NCBI RefSeq assembly: GCF_050306235.1
Contig: NZ_JBLWFH010000005.1
Span: forward strand, 62,001-126,000
Reading direction: 5' to 3'
DNA length: 64,000 bases
Origin: Glaciecola sp947496235
GTDB lineage: Bacteria; Pseudomonadota; Gammaproteobacteria; Enterobacterales; Alteromonadaceae
Shown here: one piece after another, positions 46,291 to 56,277 of the stretch
How positions within the stretch are numbered: the stretch's first letter is position 1
Layout of the letters: each line of letters opens with the position of its first letter
The notes under the pieces: generated by a model
Told to the model about the DNA's origin: nothing
What the model saw: the letters and a program-made list of their open reading frames with translations, nothing else
Database searches by the model: none
Program-made: the position numbers and the translations under genes

Positions 46291-46568
46291 ATCTGAATGT
46301 CCAAGCTAATCAAGTGAGCTAAATTGTCCAGTTTTTCGATTTAAAAATGTATTCACAAAGATCAGTTTTTTCATATGACAAATGTCATGAATTATCTGCT
46401 TGGCTGGTGGTACCTCATTTTGTAAATTTTTCGATAGTGCATGTAGATTTCACAAGGATAAGGTATTTAATTCTTAATGATTATTAAATTAAGCCAATTA
46501 AATCAATTGGTTAATCATTGGCATGTTAGTTGTTTAATAAAAAGTACCAAACATTAAGGAGAACCAGC
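46291..46568. other. AT-rich intergenic region with nested CCAATT/AATTGG repeats
   Basis: This 278-base gap separates divergent genes and probably contains the promoters of both the membrane-protein operon and the yqaE cluster. A dyad CCAATT-AAATC-AATTGG lies at 46494-46510, inside a longer imperfect palindrome GCCAAT...ATTGGC (46493-46522). No gene is seen. Confidence 0.4.
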
Positions 46569-46727
46569 ATGGATTTGATCAGAATTATTTTCGCCATCTT
46601 ACTACCCCCTCTTGGCGTGTTCCTTCAAGTGGGATTAACCGGTCAATTTTGGCTAAATATTCTACTGACGATTTTGGGATATATCCCTGGAATCATTCAC
46701 GCGATTTACATCATTGGTAAACGCTAA
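46569..46727 (+). CDS. yqaE: YqaE/Pmp3-family small membrane protein
   Basis: The frame opens earlier, but the ATG at 46569 follows AAGGAGAACC and gives the exact family form: 52 residues with two helices, MDLIRIIFAILLPPLGVFLQ then FWLNILLTILGYIPGIIHAIYI. The LLPPLGV and GYIPGIIHA motifs are diagnostic of Pmp3/YqaE proteins, which affect membrane potential under salt or cold stress. It leads a run of small envelope-associated genes of the YqjD/YqjE type, which together look like an envelope stress cluster. Confidence 0.9.
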   Translation: MDLIRIIFAILLPPLGVFLQVGLTGQFWLNILLTILGYIPGIIHAIYIIGKR

Positions 46728-46785
46728 GTTCATGCTACCCATCCAGTAATTGATTTTAAATTGTTTTCTATAAAAGGAGAGAACC

Positions 46786-47112
46786 ATGAGTGCTGCAACT
46801 GAAAAAAATGCAACTACAAACCCTAAAATTAAGCCAAAGGTAACGCAAAATGAGCATCCAGTATCTGACTCAGTACGCGAAACCTTACACAAGTCTGTTG
46901 ATGCATTAGCTGAGAAAGCTGCCTACGCTGAAACTTCTATGCGCAATGGTGCCGCTCGCGGAAGCGAATCTATTGTCGAAGGGAAGGAACGTGCAACTAA
47001 GGCATGGAAAGAATCAGCTATTAAACGCTACGCAACAGAAAATCCAGTAGCAACCGCGGGTATCGCATTTGCTCTAGGTGCTATGGCAGCTTCGCTGATT
47101 CGTCGTAAATAA
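46786..47112 (+). CDS. YqjD/ElaB-like (DUF883) membrane-tethered protein
   Basis: The 108-residue protein has a charged helical region (residues 25-80) and a C-terminal helix, ENPVATAGIAFALGAMAASLIRRK. This is the arrangement of YqjD/ElaB, tail-anchored proteins reported to bind ribosomes in stationary phase in Escherichia coli. A GGAGAGAACC site precedes the ATG. It is followed by a YqjE-like gene after 24 bases and by a small third gene, which matches the order of yqjD-yqjE-yqjK. The identity with YqjD is by pattern and position, not by close sequence match. Confidence 0.78.
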   Translation: MSAATEKNATTNPKIKPKVTQNEHPVSDSVRETLHKSVDALAEKAAYAETSMRNGAARGSESIVEGKERATKAWKESAIKRYATENPVATAGIAFALGAMAASLIRRK

Positions 47113-47136
47113 TTTGTCCACGTCAAGGTATTAGAA

Positions 47137-47637
47137 ATGACCAGCGACGAGCGTAAAAAAGTAACGCAGCAAACGGCCGCAGACGCGGCCTTTGCTTCTG
47201 CTGATGAAAACCCAGAAAATTCTCGTTCTAAAGTAGATCCGTCTTCCGCAAACGTAAACAGCGCAGATACCTTGGGCTTAATCGACGTGATAGACAGCAT
47301 TGTGGAAGTGTTTGACGCAAAACTCAATCAGTTGGATAAATTCCGCGGATTAGTGGCTCGTGAGAGTCGACTGGCGTTTAATTCATTCATTGCGACCTTG
47401 AGCTTGTTAATGGGCGCATTGATAGCAGGCATTATGGGATGGTTTTTAATTAACGCGTTGGCAGTTTCGTTAATTGCCTTATACATTTCCCATCCGTGGG
47501 CAATCTCTATTGTTTTACTTATAAACGTCACCTTGTGCTACTGGTTTGTGCGCAAAGCAAAACAGTATTTTGCGTTGTGTAAAATGCGAGAGTCTCGCCG
47601 ACTCTTATCTGGCCAATCTGCTAGTGAAACTCAATAA
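47137..47637 (+). CDS. YqjE-like (phage holin superfamily) membrane protein
   Basis: The 166-residue protein has a polar N-terminal 50 residues, then LIDVIDSIVEVFDAKLNQLDKFRGLVARESRLAFNSFIATL with charged helix features. Two membrane helices (about residues 87-108 and 113-135) complete it. This matches the YqjE/holin-superfamily proteins that accompany YqjD-like genes. It has an AAGG site before the ATG and sits between the YqjD-like gene and a small basic protein gene. Role in membrane or envelope stress is inferred. Confidence 0.74.
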   Translation: MTSDERKKVTQQTAADAAFASADENPENSRSKVDPSSANVNSADTLGLIDVIDSIVEVFDAKLNQLDKFRGLVARESRLAFNSFIATLSLLMGALIAGIMGWFLINALAVSLIALYISHPWAISIVLLINVTLCYWFVRKAKQYFALCKMRESRRLLSGQSASETQ

Positions 47638-47657
47638 TCAAATTTGGAGGTGTAGCC

Positions 47658-47909
47658 ATGTTTTCGAAAGTCAAACAACAGAAAAAAGCAGTCCATCAAG
47701 ATTCACTGGAATACGCCAAATCAGCAGTCGCGTATAAAGCTAAGCTAGCGGATGCAAAACAAAAAACCAAAGACTATATTGTTTCGCCGCGAGGACTTCT
47801 ACTTGCGTTTGGTTTAGGTGCAGCCAAGCAGCTTACTTCACCAGATTCTCGCAAAAAAGCACGGCACAGGCTTGTGCGGCGTTTAATCTTTCCCATTTTG
47901 CCCTTTTAA
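47658..47909 (+). CDS. Small basic protein in YqjK position
   Basis: The 83-residue protein is highly basic, with a KAKLADAKQKTKDYIVSPRGLLLAFGLGAAKQL segment that could form one weak helix and a strongly basic C-terminus (KKARHRLVRRLIF). A perfect GGAGGTGTAGCC ribosome-binding sequence precedes the ATG. It follows the YqjE-like gene by 20 bases and ends one base from the convergent M16 gene. In position and size it resembles YqjK, but the sequence alone does not prove this. Confidence 0.7.
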   Translation: MFSKVKQQKKAVHQDSLEYAKSAVAYKAKLADAKQKTKDYIVSPRGLLLAFGLGAAKQLTSPDSRKKARHRLVRRLIFPILPF

Positions 47910-47910
47910 T

Positions 47911-50772
47911 TTAATCTGTCTCGGCTTCAAGTCCTTCTTCGCTGCTGATTTCAGGGGTTAGCGTTGCAATGTAACCATCGGTATATTGCAAATGGCGTTT
48001 TGCCGCAGCATTTAAATCTTCCGCGCTGATGTTATCCACTAATGTTTCATATTCGTTAATGGGCAATACTGGCGAGCGCGGATTAAATCTACTCGCTAAA
48101 TAATTGAACCAAAAACCATTGTCTTTTAGATATCGTTCTCGGGTTGCTTGAGCGTAAGATTTATAGTTTTCAACATGTTCCTGTGGGAAGCCGCCTTCAC
48201 GATAATTGGCGAAAATCGTTTGCACCTCACCAATTAATTCATCGACTCTTTCAGGATCACAAGTAAAGCTCACCGACAGCGAAAATTCCTCGTAGGGCCA
48301 GAGTTCAAAATTTCCGTAAACATTTACCGAATAAACGCCAGAAAGTTCTTCCCGAAGGCGGTTGCGAAGAGTTTGGCGCAAGCTATAGATTAAGCCATGA
48401 AAAGCAAGGTTATTTTTTTGCGACCATTCGGCTTGTTCCCATTGTTGCATGATCACAGTGGCTTTTGGTTCAGCGCCTTTTTTCACGTTAACTTTGGCAA
48501 CGCCCTTGTGGTCATAATCAGGCAATGCTTTTAGAGGGTCCAAAATATCAGAAGCTGGGAGACTGGCGATATAGGTTTTCACCAACTCTTCTAACGTCTC
48601 TAAGTTTAGATCGCCGACTATAATAAAATTAAAGTCTGCAGCATTTTCAAATGCTCTTTTACGGGTATTAAAGGTGGTATTAAAATCCTGCTGTTCGAGT
48701 TTTTCCAAGTCAAGTTCAACAAATCTGGGATTTTCTGAAGTAATAGCTTCTCGAATCTTTTTATAGAAATAGGCAGTGGGATTGTTCAAGCGTTTTTCAA
48801 TGTCAGGGCGATACAATTCGCGGATCCAATTAAATCGCTCTTCGTCTGGTCTGGGAGCTACAAAATTGGCATGAAAAACTTGTAAAAAATCGTCCAATTG
48901 CTCGTTATCTGTAAAACCACTTATGCTTTCAGAATAACTGTCTAGTTTAGTCGTGATTCTAAATCGCTTATCTTGCATGTACTGATTAAATTGTTCGGCA
49001 TCTAATTGCCCAAGCCCTAGCGAGCCTATACTGGTCATCATGCCAAAGCTTTTTAAATATTCTTCGTCAGTTATCATTGAGTAACCGCCTTTACTCACTG
49101 CTTGGATCAGTATTTGATTGTCTTTGAAATCCGTTTTTTTAACATACACTGTAGCGCCGTTGGATAGTTGCCATTCATGCACTTCAAGGGTTTCGTCAAA
49201 ATCGGTTGCTACGATTTCTCCCGGGGTTGGTGGCGCAGGCAAAGGAGAATCAGGAATTTCTTCGAATTCAACATCCGCTATTTGTTCTTGTTTTGTATTA
49301 TTCCAAAGTAAGGCTAGTTGTTGCTCAGAAGGAATACTGGCAGCAGATTCATCTGGTGCAGTTATCATCACGACAGCATCATTTTTGTTGGTTCTTTCAA
49401 CAAAAGATTCAGTAATATCCTCATAATCTATGTCCTGAAGAATATTATTGACGATGCCAAAATATTGGGTTTGACTGGCAATGCCTGTGCCCTTTAAAAA
49501 GTGATTTATATATTGTTGGGCGAAGGCCCTGCTATCCGTAGTTTTTTCTTTTTTAATGGCGTTAACCATATCATTGATTAACAATTGTTTTTGCCTTTGC
49601 GCTTCTTGTTCACTAAACCCATGTTGGTGAATGCGGCGTATTTCATTCAAAATGGCTTGGTAAGCGGCATCTATTTGTCCATCTTTTGGTGTGAATCGGA
49701 CCGAATAAACATATTGTTGGCCCATCGGGTATTGGCCCACATTGAAGGTAGTAAAAGAATTTTCCTGTTGCCAAATAAGCTTACTCAAACGCTCTGATAC
49801 AATGCTAGAGGCCAAGGTATCGATAATTTCTTGGCGAAAACTACCGATGTCTGTTATGTGCTGTCGATCGACTCGGAAATTTATATTTACATGAGGACTA
49901 GTGAGTTCTTCATCGGTGAAAATAATAAATTCAGGGGCAGCATATTGAGTGAATATTTGCGGTTTCTTAGTAACCTCTGTATCAGGATTTTGGATTGCAG
50001 AAAATTCCTGTTTAATCAAGGTTTCTATTTCTTCCGGTACTATGTCGCCCACTACAACCACGGCCATACTATCAGGACGGTACCAGGTATCATAAAATCG
50101 AATGAGGTCTTCATGGGTACCATTTTCGATGATATCGGCAAGTCCAATGGGGAGCCTGTTGGGATAGTCTGTGCCAGCAAAATTAACCGGAATACTGGCA
50201 TTTTGGATGCGCTCTCCAACCCCTTTTCTGGAGCGCCATTCCTCTAGAACTACGCCTCTTTCCTGATCGATATCTAAGGCATCGAAGGATATTTTATGCG
50301 CCCAATTTTCAAGGATCTTCATGCCAGTTCGAATATTTTCAGGATTTTCTGTGGGTATAGACAGCTGATAAACCGTTTCATCAAAACTAGTGTAGGCATT
50401 CAAATGTGCACCAAATTGCATGCCTATGGATTCAACAAACTCTATGATTTGTTGCTTTTCAAAATCCTCAGTACCGTTAAATGCCATGTGTTCTGCGAAA
50501 TGGGCAAAACCTCTTTGTGCTTCCTCTTCTTGAATTGACCCAGCCTTAATTACGAGTCTTAGCTCGACATAATCTTCTGGTCTATCATTTTTATGAACAT
50601 AATAGGCTAATCCATTGTCCAAAGTTCCTCTAACTACCTCATCTCGCTCCGGTAATAGCCAGTCTGGGTCAAGGTATAAGACTTCCGAATTGCCCTGATT
50701 AGCTGTTGAAGTGCAAGATTGAAGTACCAAAACTGAAAGTGATAACAAGATAATAGAAAACGTTTTTGACAT
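47911..50772 (-). CDS. M16-family zinc protease, lipoprotein (pitrilysin-like)
   Basis: The 953-residue protein starts with a lipoprotein signal (SIILLSLSVLVLQSC, Cys20). The inverted zinc motif HFAEH is at residues 91-95 (AHFAEHMAFNG), followed by a distal glutamate in GVVLEEWRSRKG. A second, non-catalytic M16 domain follows after residue 500, which includes VHEWQLSNGATVYVKKTDFKDN. The two-domain size is typical of Gram-negative insulinase-like lipoproteins. It probably degrades peptides in the periplasm or at the outer membrane. A single gene, facing the small basic protein gene. Confidence 0.9.
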   Translation of the reverse strand: MSKTFSIILLSLSVLVLQSCTSTANQGNSEVLYLDPDWLLPERDEVVRGTLDNGLAYYVHKNDRPEDYVELRLVIKAGSIQEEEAQRGFAHFAEHMAFNGTEDFEKQQIIEFVESIGMQFGAHLNAYTSFDETVYQLSIPTENPENIRTGMKILENWAHKISFDALDIDQERGVVLEEWRSRKGVGERIQNASIPVNFAGTDYPNRLPIGLADIIENGTHEDLIRFYDTWYRPDSMAVVVVGDIVPEEIETLIKQEFSAIQNPDTEVTKKPQIFTQYAAPEFIIFTDEELTSPHVNINFRVDRQHITDIGSFRQEIIDTLASSIVSERLSKLIWQQENSFTTFNVGQYPMGQQYVYSVRFTPKDGQIDAAYQAILNEIRRIHQHGFSEQEAQRQKQLLINDMVNAIKKEKTTDSRAFAQQYINHFLKGTGIASQTQYFGIVNNILQDIDYEDITESFVERTNKNDAVVMITAPDESAASIPSEQQLALLWNNTKQEQIADVEFEEIPDSPLPAPPTPGEIVATDFDETLEVHEWQLSNGATVYVKKTDFKDNQILIQAVSKGGYSMITDEEYLKSFGMMTSIGSLGLGQLDAEQFNQYMQDKRFRITTKLDSYSESISGFTDNEQLDDFLQVFHANFVAPRPDEERFNWIRELYRPDIEKRLNNPTAYFYKKIREAITSENPRFVELDLEKLEQQDFNTTFNTRKRAFENAADFNFIIVGDLNLETLEELVKTYIASLPASDILDPLKALPDYDHKGVAKVNVKKGAEPKATVIMQQWEQAEWSQKNNLAFHGLIYSLRQTLRNRLREELSGVYSVNVYGNFELWPYEEFSLSVSFTCDPERVDELIGEVQTIFANYREGGFPQEHVENYKSYAQATRERYLKDNGFWFNYLASRFNPRSPVLPINEYETLVDNISAEDLNAAAKRHLQYTDGYIATLTPEISSEEGLEAETD

Positions 50773-50947
50773 TAGACCAGCTCGTTTGAATATGATTAAA
50801 AATGACAGATGATGATTAAAAGAGTAAAATCTTGAGTTTAATGATCAATCATAACTATATTGTCAAGAAAACGATATAAAATCAGGCCTGATCTAGTCAG
50901 CCCCCCACACCGTATCCCGATAGTAGCAACAAAGGGCACTTATTTAC

Positions 50948-52006
50948 ATGAATCGAGCGTTATTATTTTCAACTTTACTGCTGGTTAGTCAAATCACTTT
51001 AGCACAGATGTCTCCACGAGCATCAAAAGTGCTAGTAGAGCCTTTAAGCTTTGAAAGTGCTTTATTGGAAATAGAGGCTGTTGGTACAGCTGAAGCTGTC
51101 CGCTCTGTGACTTTGTATCCAGCAGTTGCCGATCGTGTTACTAAAATAAACTTTGTACCAGGTCAGCAGGTCGGCGAAGGTGACATCCTGCTTGAGTTAG
51201 ACAATAGACGTCAACGTATCGCTATTGAACGGGCGAAAATTGAACTACAAGATGCCAAGCGCAATTTTAATCGGATTAAAGAAAGTTTAGATAGAGGAGC
51301 GGTTACTCAAAGCCAGTTAGATGACACCGAAACCTTGGTGAAATTAGCAGAAATTGCGTTAGAGCAAGCGCAGACAGAACTTGATGACCGTATTTTAAGA
51401 GCTCCTTTTGCTGGAATTGTCGGTTTTACCGAGATTGAAGTAGGAGATCGCATCAACATTCAAACTCCCGTCACCACCCTAGATGACAGAAGTGCTTTGT
51501 ATGTGAATTTTGCTGCGCCAGAAGCATCTATAGTGGAATTAAATAACGACCCTGAAGTTGTGTTGCAACCATGGTCAAATAGAAACGAAAGCATCATTGC
51601 TAATATTGCCCAATTAGATTCTCGAATATCCGAAGAAGATAGAACGCTGCGCGTTAGGGCTATTTTTGAAAACACAGAAGACGCTTTTAGACCGGGTATG
51701 AGTTTCCGGGTGAAACTTAGCGCTGAAGGTGAGCGTTTTGTGTCAGTACCAGAAGCAGCGCTCGCATGGGGAACAAACGGTGCTTACGTATGGTTGGCGG
51801 TTGATGGTCAAGCGCAAAAAGTATCGGTGCAAGTTCAACAAAGGTTGCGAGGACGCATTCTAGTTTCAGGTGAACTATTACAAGGCCAAATGCTTATTGC
51901 TGAAGGCATTCAACGTTTGAGAGAAGGACAGGAGGTCGATGCGGAAGTCATCGCGAAAGCTGCGCCACTATCGCGTGCGCGCCTGAATGAGGCCACAAGC
52001 GGATGA
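50948..52006 (+). CDS. RND efflux periplasmic adaptor (membrane fusion) protein
   Basis: The 352-residue protein has a signal peptide (ALLFSTLLLVSQITLA) and the adaptor order: lipoyl half (GTAEAVRSVTLYPAVADRVTKI), a short alpha hairpin (LQDAKRNFNRIKESLDRGAVTQSQLDDTETLV), second lipoyl half (LRAPFAGIVGFTEIEVGDRI) and a beta-barrel with LRVRAIFENTEDAFRPGMSFRVKL. Its stop overlaps the ATG of the permease (52003-52006), which fixes the pair as an operon. A candidate promoter TTGAGT-18-TATATT lies upstream (50832-50861). The substrate cannot be read from sequence. Confidence 0.91.
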   Translation: MNRALLFSTLLLVSQITLAQMSPRASKVLVEPLSFESALLEIEAVGTAEAVRSVTLYPAVADRVTKINFVPGQQVGEGDILLELDNRRQRIAIERAKIELQDAKRNFNRIKESLDRGAVTQSQLDDTETLVKLAEIALEQAQTELDDRILRAPFAGIVGFTEIEVGDRINIQTPVTTLDDRSALYVNFAAPEASIVELNNDPEVVLQPWSNRNESIIANIAQLDSRISEEDRTLRVRAIFENTEDAFRPGMSFRVKLSAEGERFVSVPEAALAWGTNGAYVWLAVDGQAQKVSVQVQQRLRGRILVSGELLQGQMLIAEGIQRLREGQEVDAEVIAKAAPLSRARLNEATSG

Positions 52007-55000
52007 TGGAAACCAATGACAAGGGTAATGATCTACCTTCCTTAAGTATTCGCCGTCCGGTCCTTATTGTTGTTCTAAATCTACTGATTATTATTGCTGG
52101 TATATCCGCTATTATGGGTGTTGAGGTTCGGGAACTCCCCGACGTTGATAGACCTGTAGTGTCAGTCAGAGCTAATTATCCTGGCGGCTCTCCTGAAACC
52201 GTTGATTCAGAAGTTACAAGCAGACTTGAAGGCGCTGTCGCTAGGGTCAGCGGTGTTAAAAGTATTCGGGCAAATAGTGAAGAAGGCAATTCCAGAGTTC
52301 GAGTTGAATTTAGACCTGGGGTTAATATTGAAGATGCTGCCAATGAAACTCGAGAAGCGGTAAGTCGAGTACAGCGAGAATTACCAGCAGATGTTGAACA
52401 ATTATCCATCGTAAAAGCTGACGACGATGCTCAAGGAGTTGTTGACCTCGCAGTATCAAGCCCGTTTTTGGATCTAGAAACCTTAACTGAGCGCTTAGAA
52501 ACTGACCTTGCCCCTTTATTTTTGAGTATTCCTGGCGTCGCTGATGTCCAATTAGATGGTGCTAGACAACGCATTTTGCGCGTGACGGTGGATCCACTTA
52601 GGTTAACAAGCTTTAATTTGTCCATGACCGAAGTTGCTCAGGCCCTTGAATTAGCCCCCTTTGATGTCCCTGCTGGAAGTCTTCGCTCCAGCGATCAACA
52701 GCTTATCGTTAGGGCTGACGCTTCCTCAACTCAAGCTTCAGAGATTGCAAACATAGTGATCAGAGGCGACACCAAAATAGGCGATGTTGCCACAGTATAT
52801 TTTGGACCCGATGACCCTGGCAGTTACGTGCGTTTAAATGGAACGCCGGTGATCGGTGTGAGTATTATTCGACAAGCGAAATCTAACACCATTGAAATCT
52901 CCGATGCAGTATTGGCAATGGTAGATGAAATAGATGATCGGTTCAGTGATCTAGAGATTTCCGTGACCAATGACGATGCTCAATTCATTCGTAGTTCAGT
53001 TACCGAAGTACTGGTTTCTCTAGGGTTGACTGTAGTGCTGGTGGTATTAACCTTGTGGCTGTTTATCGGCTCAGGAAGAGCGACTATAGTGCCGGCCTTT
53101 TCAATACCAGTGTCTTTGATCGGTGCTTTGGCAATTATTTGGGCGCTCGGATTTTCCATTAATATATTAACCTTACTCGCATTGGTATTAGCCACAGGCT
53201 TAATTGTTGATGATGCCATTGTTGTCACCGAAAATATTCAACGTCGACGTTCAATGGGACTGGGCGCGAGAGCTGCAGCTGTCATTGGTACTAGAGAAGT
53301 ATTTTTCGCAGTTGTGGCGACTACAGCGGTCTTGGTTGCTGTGTTCGTACCCATAGCCTTTGTGCCATCTACCGCAGGAATGTTATTTAGGGAATTTGGC
53401 GGTGTATTAGCAGGCGCAGTAATTATTTCTTCCTTTGTAGCCCTGTCTTTAGTACCCGCGTTAACGGCAAAGCTTCCGATCAAGAAATCAAAAGATAGAG
53501 TCATATTTAATAAGCTGGCGGGTATAGGTCAGTGGTTTCAATCTGGTTATGATAAAAGTTTACAACTGGCGCTCAAATTTAACTGGTTAATTATAGTGTT
53601 GTCACTTGCAATTGCTGGTGGTGCGTACTTTTTGACAGACGCCATAGAAAACGAACTTTTACCACCAGAAGACCGAGGATCAGTGAGAGTCTTTGCAAGA
53701 GGTCCGGACGGAGTCGGCATAGAGTTTATGGATCGCCAAGCCATGTACTTAGAAGATCGGCTGCTTCCCTTTGTTGAAGATGGCACTATTGAAAGTATTT
53801 ATACAGTTGTGGGCCGATGGGATCCAAACATCGTATTTATACAGGCACCTTTGGCGGCTTGGGAAGAGCGTACCCTGAGCCAACAAGAAATTATCAATAA
53901 ATTACGACCCGGGTTAGACCAGGTGCCAGGTGCACCAGGGCGAGCTTTTGGGTCTAATAGTTTAAATTTACGTGGGCAAGGAGGCGGATTCCAATTTGCC
54001 TTGACTGGACCTGATTATGAACAAATTTACGCAGCCTCGTTAAATTTTGCAAAGGTCATAGAGGAAACATTACCTGAATTAGGCTCGGTGGATATCTCCT
54101 ATCAACCCACCCAACCTCAACTACGAATAAACATTGATCGTACCAGAGCTGAAGAACTTGGTGTTCCCTTTAGCGATATTAGCAGAACTTTAAGAGCTGC
54201 TGTGCAAGGGGATGACTTGGGTGATTTAAATGTGGGAGATCAAGCTGTACCTATCATTTTACAATCGAGCACCAAGTACACAGGAAGCGCAAGTGACTTG
54301 ACCAGTCTTTATGTGAGAACCAACAACAACGGTTTGGTACCCTTATCAAGCATCGCATACATTAGCGAAGAAGGCGTTGCCGCTGAATTAGAAAGACACG
54401 CCCAACGTCGAGCGATTCAGTTAGAAGTTGAACTTCCGGATACTATAGCCATTAATACAGCAGTGGAAGAAATCAGAAGTCTGGCCCAAGCGAATCTGCC
54501 GGACAATATAGGATTAGTATTTTTAGGCGAAGCACAAACGTTTGAAGAAACTTCTCAACAAGTTACCATGACTTACATACTGGCATTTGTCATCGTCTTT
54601 TTAGTATTGGCAGCCCAATTTGAAAGTGTCATGAGCGCATTAGTGGTTATCTTAACGGTTCCCTTTGGCATAGCTGCAGCAGTGTATGCCCTTTATCTCA
54701 CTGGTACATCCATAAACGTCTATTCTCAGATTGGATTAATTTTGTTGATTGGATTGTTAGCCAAAAACTCGATACTTTTGGTAGAGTTTGCCGATCAGCT
54801 TCGAGACAAAGGCGAAGATATTCATTCTGCAATAATCAACGCAGGCAAGGTGAGGTTTAGGCCCATCATGATGACACTTATTTCTACGGTGTTAGGTGGT
54901 CTGCCTTTAATTCTATCTACAGGAGCTGGTGCAGAAGCACGTAACGCCATCGGTTGGGTGGTGTTTGGTGGGTTAGGCATAGCAGTTGTATTTACGTTGT

Positions 55001-55119
55001 TTTTAACACCTGTGCTTTATTCGTTATTAGTGCGCTTTGTGAAACCTAGAGCTGATGAAGCTTTACGATTGGAAAACGAATTACAACAGGCCGACCGAGA
55101 ATTAACCAAATTAGGGTGA
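52003..55119 (+). CDS. RND-family inner-membrane efflux permease
   Basis: The 1038-residue protein has the RND two-fold repeat: twelve membrane helices and two large periplasmic loops. Features include the proton-relay segment LALVLATGLIVDDAIVVTENIQRR near residue 395-418 (two Asp) and GLLAKNSILLVEFADQLRDKGE in the second half. The hydrophobic/amphiphilic efflux (HAE-1) type is suggested by the N-terminal SIRRPVLIVVLNLLIIIAGISA start and DRPVVSVRANYPGGSPETV. It begins in a four-base overlap with the adaptor gene. No outer-membrane channel gene is next to it, so it may use a TolC elsewhere. Confidence 0.92.
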   Translation: MMETNDKGNDLPSLSIRRPVLIVVLNLLIIIAGISAIMGVEVRELPDVDRPVVSVRANYPGGSPETVDSEVTSRLEGAVARVSGVKSIRANSEEGNSRVRVEFRPGVNIEDAANETREAVSRVQRELPADVEQLSIVKADDDAQGVVDLAVSSPFLDLETLTERLETDLAPLFLSIPGVADVQLDGARQRILRVTVDPLRLTSFNLSMTEVAQALELAPFDVPAGSLRSSDQQLIVRADASSTQASEIANIVIRGDTKIGDVATVYFGPDDPGSYVRLNGTPVIGVSIIRQAKSNTIEISDAVLAMVDEIDDRFSDLEISVTNDDAQFIRSSVTEVLVSLGLTVVLVVLTLWLFIGSGRATIVPAFSIPVSLIGALAIIWALGFSINILTLLALVLATGLIVDDAIVVTENIQRRRSMGLGARAAAVIGTREVFFAVVATTAVLVAVFVPIAFVPSTAGMLFREFGGVLAGAVIISSFVALSLVPALTAKLPIKKSKDRVIFNKLAGIGQWFQSGYDKSLQLALKFNWLIIVLSLAIAGGAYFLTDAIENELLPPEDRGSVRVFARGPDGVGIEFMDRQAMYLEDRLLPFVEDGTIESIYTVVGRWDPNIVFIQAPLAAWEERTLSQQEIINKLRPGLDQVPGAPGRAFGSNSLNLRGQGGGFQFALTGPDYEQIYAASLNFAKVIEETLPELGSVDISYQPTQPQLRINIDRTRAEELGVPFSDISRTLRAAVQGDDLGDLNVGDQAVPIILQSSTKYTGSASDLTSLYVRTNNNGLVPLSSIAYISEEGVAAELERHAQRRAIQLEVELPDTIAINTAVEEIRSLAQANLPDNIGLVFLGEAQTFEETSQQVTMTYILAFVIVFLVLAAQFESVMSALVVILTVPFGIAAAVYALYLTGTSINVYSQIGLILLIGLLAKNSILLVEFADQLRDKGEDIHSAIINAGKVRFRPIMMTLISTVLGGLPLILSTGAGAEARNAIGWVVFGGLGIAVVFTLFLTPVLYSLLVRFVKPRADEALRLENELQQADRELTKLG

Positions 55120-55122
55120 GCC

Positions 55123-56277
55123 ATGTCATCATTTTCTTTTGCGACAACGCCACGAATCGTCAGTGGCGTTGAAAGTCTGGGTGAGTTACCCACATATCTT
55201 GCTGCCATAAATGCTATAAAAATTCTTATTGTCTCAGACAGAGGGATCGAAAGCGTTGGTTTACTTAAAACTCTGACTGAATCTCTTTCGGGCTTTGAAT
55301 ACGAATGCTTTTTGGATGTTCAGGCAGATCCTAGCGAGGCTGTTGTGCTATCAGCCACCCAGCAGGCGATTGCGTTTGGCGCACAAGCCATAATAGGTTA
55401 TGGCGGCGGAAGTTCAATGGATACCGCTAAAGTAGTCTCAGTGCTAATGCAACAGCGACAAGGGTTAGCAGATATTTATGGGGTCAACCAAGTTGCTATT
55501 GGACGAACTCCCTTGATTCTGATTCCTACTACCGCAGGCACAGGTTCAGAAGTAACGCCAATTTCGATTATTACCACAGGGGAAACCACCAAAGCCGGTA
55601 TAGTCTCTCCCGTATTGCTACCAGATATTGCGATTTTGGATGCGAGTTTGACCATTGGGTTACCTCCACAGGTAACGGCTGCTACTGGCATTGATGCTAT
55701 GGTACATGCAATAGAAGCTTACACCAGTAAACTTAAGAAAAATGAATACTCTGACATGCTGGCGTGTAAGGCTCTAACATTATTATCTGACAATATTCAT
55801 CAGGCCACTCACAATGGCAAGGATTTAGCTGCACGCCAAGCCATGTTGTTCGGTGCCTGTCTTGCCGGACAAGCCTTTGCAAATGCTCCCGTTGCAGCTG
55901 TGCACGCTTTAGCATATCCATTAGGCGGACACTTTCATATTCCACATGGTTTGAGTAATTCGCTGGTTTTGCCTCATGTTATGCGCTTTAACGCTGATGC
56001 TTGTTTAGACTTGTATGCTGAAATTGCCAATTTATTACTACCCGATGTAAATACAGATGCGAGTAAAGAAGATTTAACTCGAAGCTTGATCCTCTATCTT
56101 GAAACTCTTATTGAGTCTCTTGGTTTACCCAGCACATTGTCTGAAATGGGTATTAGCCGCAATGATTTACCGAAGTTAGCTGAAGATGCAATGTTGCAAC
56201 AAAGATTGCTAGTGAATAATCCAAAAGAAGTCACTTATGTGGATGCGTTAGCCATTTATGAGAGGGCGTTCGAATGA
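55123..56277 (+). CDS. Iron-containing alcohol dehydrogenase
   Basis: The 384-residue protein has the group III Fe-dependent alcohol dehydrogenase pattern: YGGGSSMDTAKVVSVLM for NAD(P) binding, TTAGTGSEVTPISIIT, and metal-binding residues in ATGIDAMVHAIEAYTSK and VHALAYPLGGHFHIPHGLSN. It starts three bases after the permease and overlaps the next gene by four bases. It probably oxidises a small alcohol or reduces an aldehyde. Its tie to the efflux pump is by position only. Confidence 0.89.
   Translation: MSSFSFATTPRIVSGVESLGELPTYLAAINAIKILIVSDRGIESVGLLKTLTESLSGFEYECFLDVQADPSEAVVLSATQQAIAFGAQAIIGYGGGSSMDTAKVVSVLMQQRQGLADIYGVNQVAIGRTPLILIPTTAGTGSEVTPISIITTGETTKAGIVSPVLLPDIAILDASLTIGLPPQVTAATGIDAMVHAIEAYTSKLKKNEYSDMLACKALTLLSDNIHQATHNGKDLAARQAMLFGACLAGQAFANAPVAAVHALAYPLGGHFHIPHGLSNSLVLPHVMRFNADACLDLYAEIANLLLPDVNTDASKEDLTRSLILYLETLIESLGLPSTLSEMGISRNDLPKLAEDAMLQQRLLVNNPKEVTYVDALAIYERAFE

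Noticed and set aside
50860..50880. TTGTCA and TATAAA as the RND pump promoter
   Set aside because: The spacing is only nine bases; a weaker pair TTGAGT-18-TATATT at 50832-50861 fits better.
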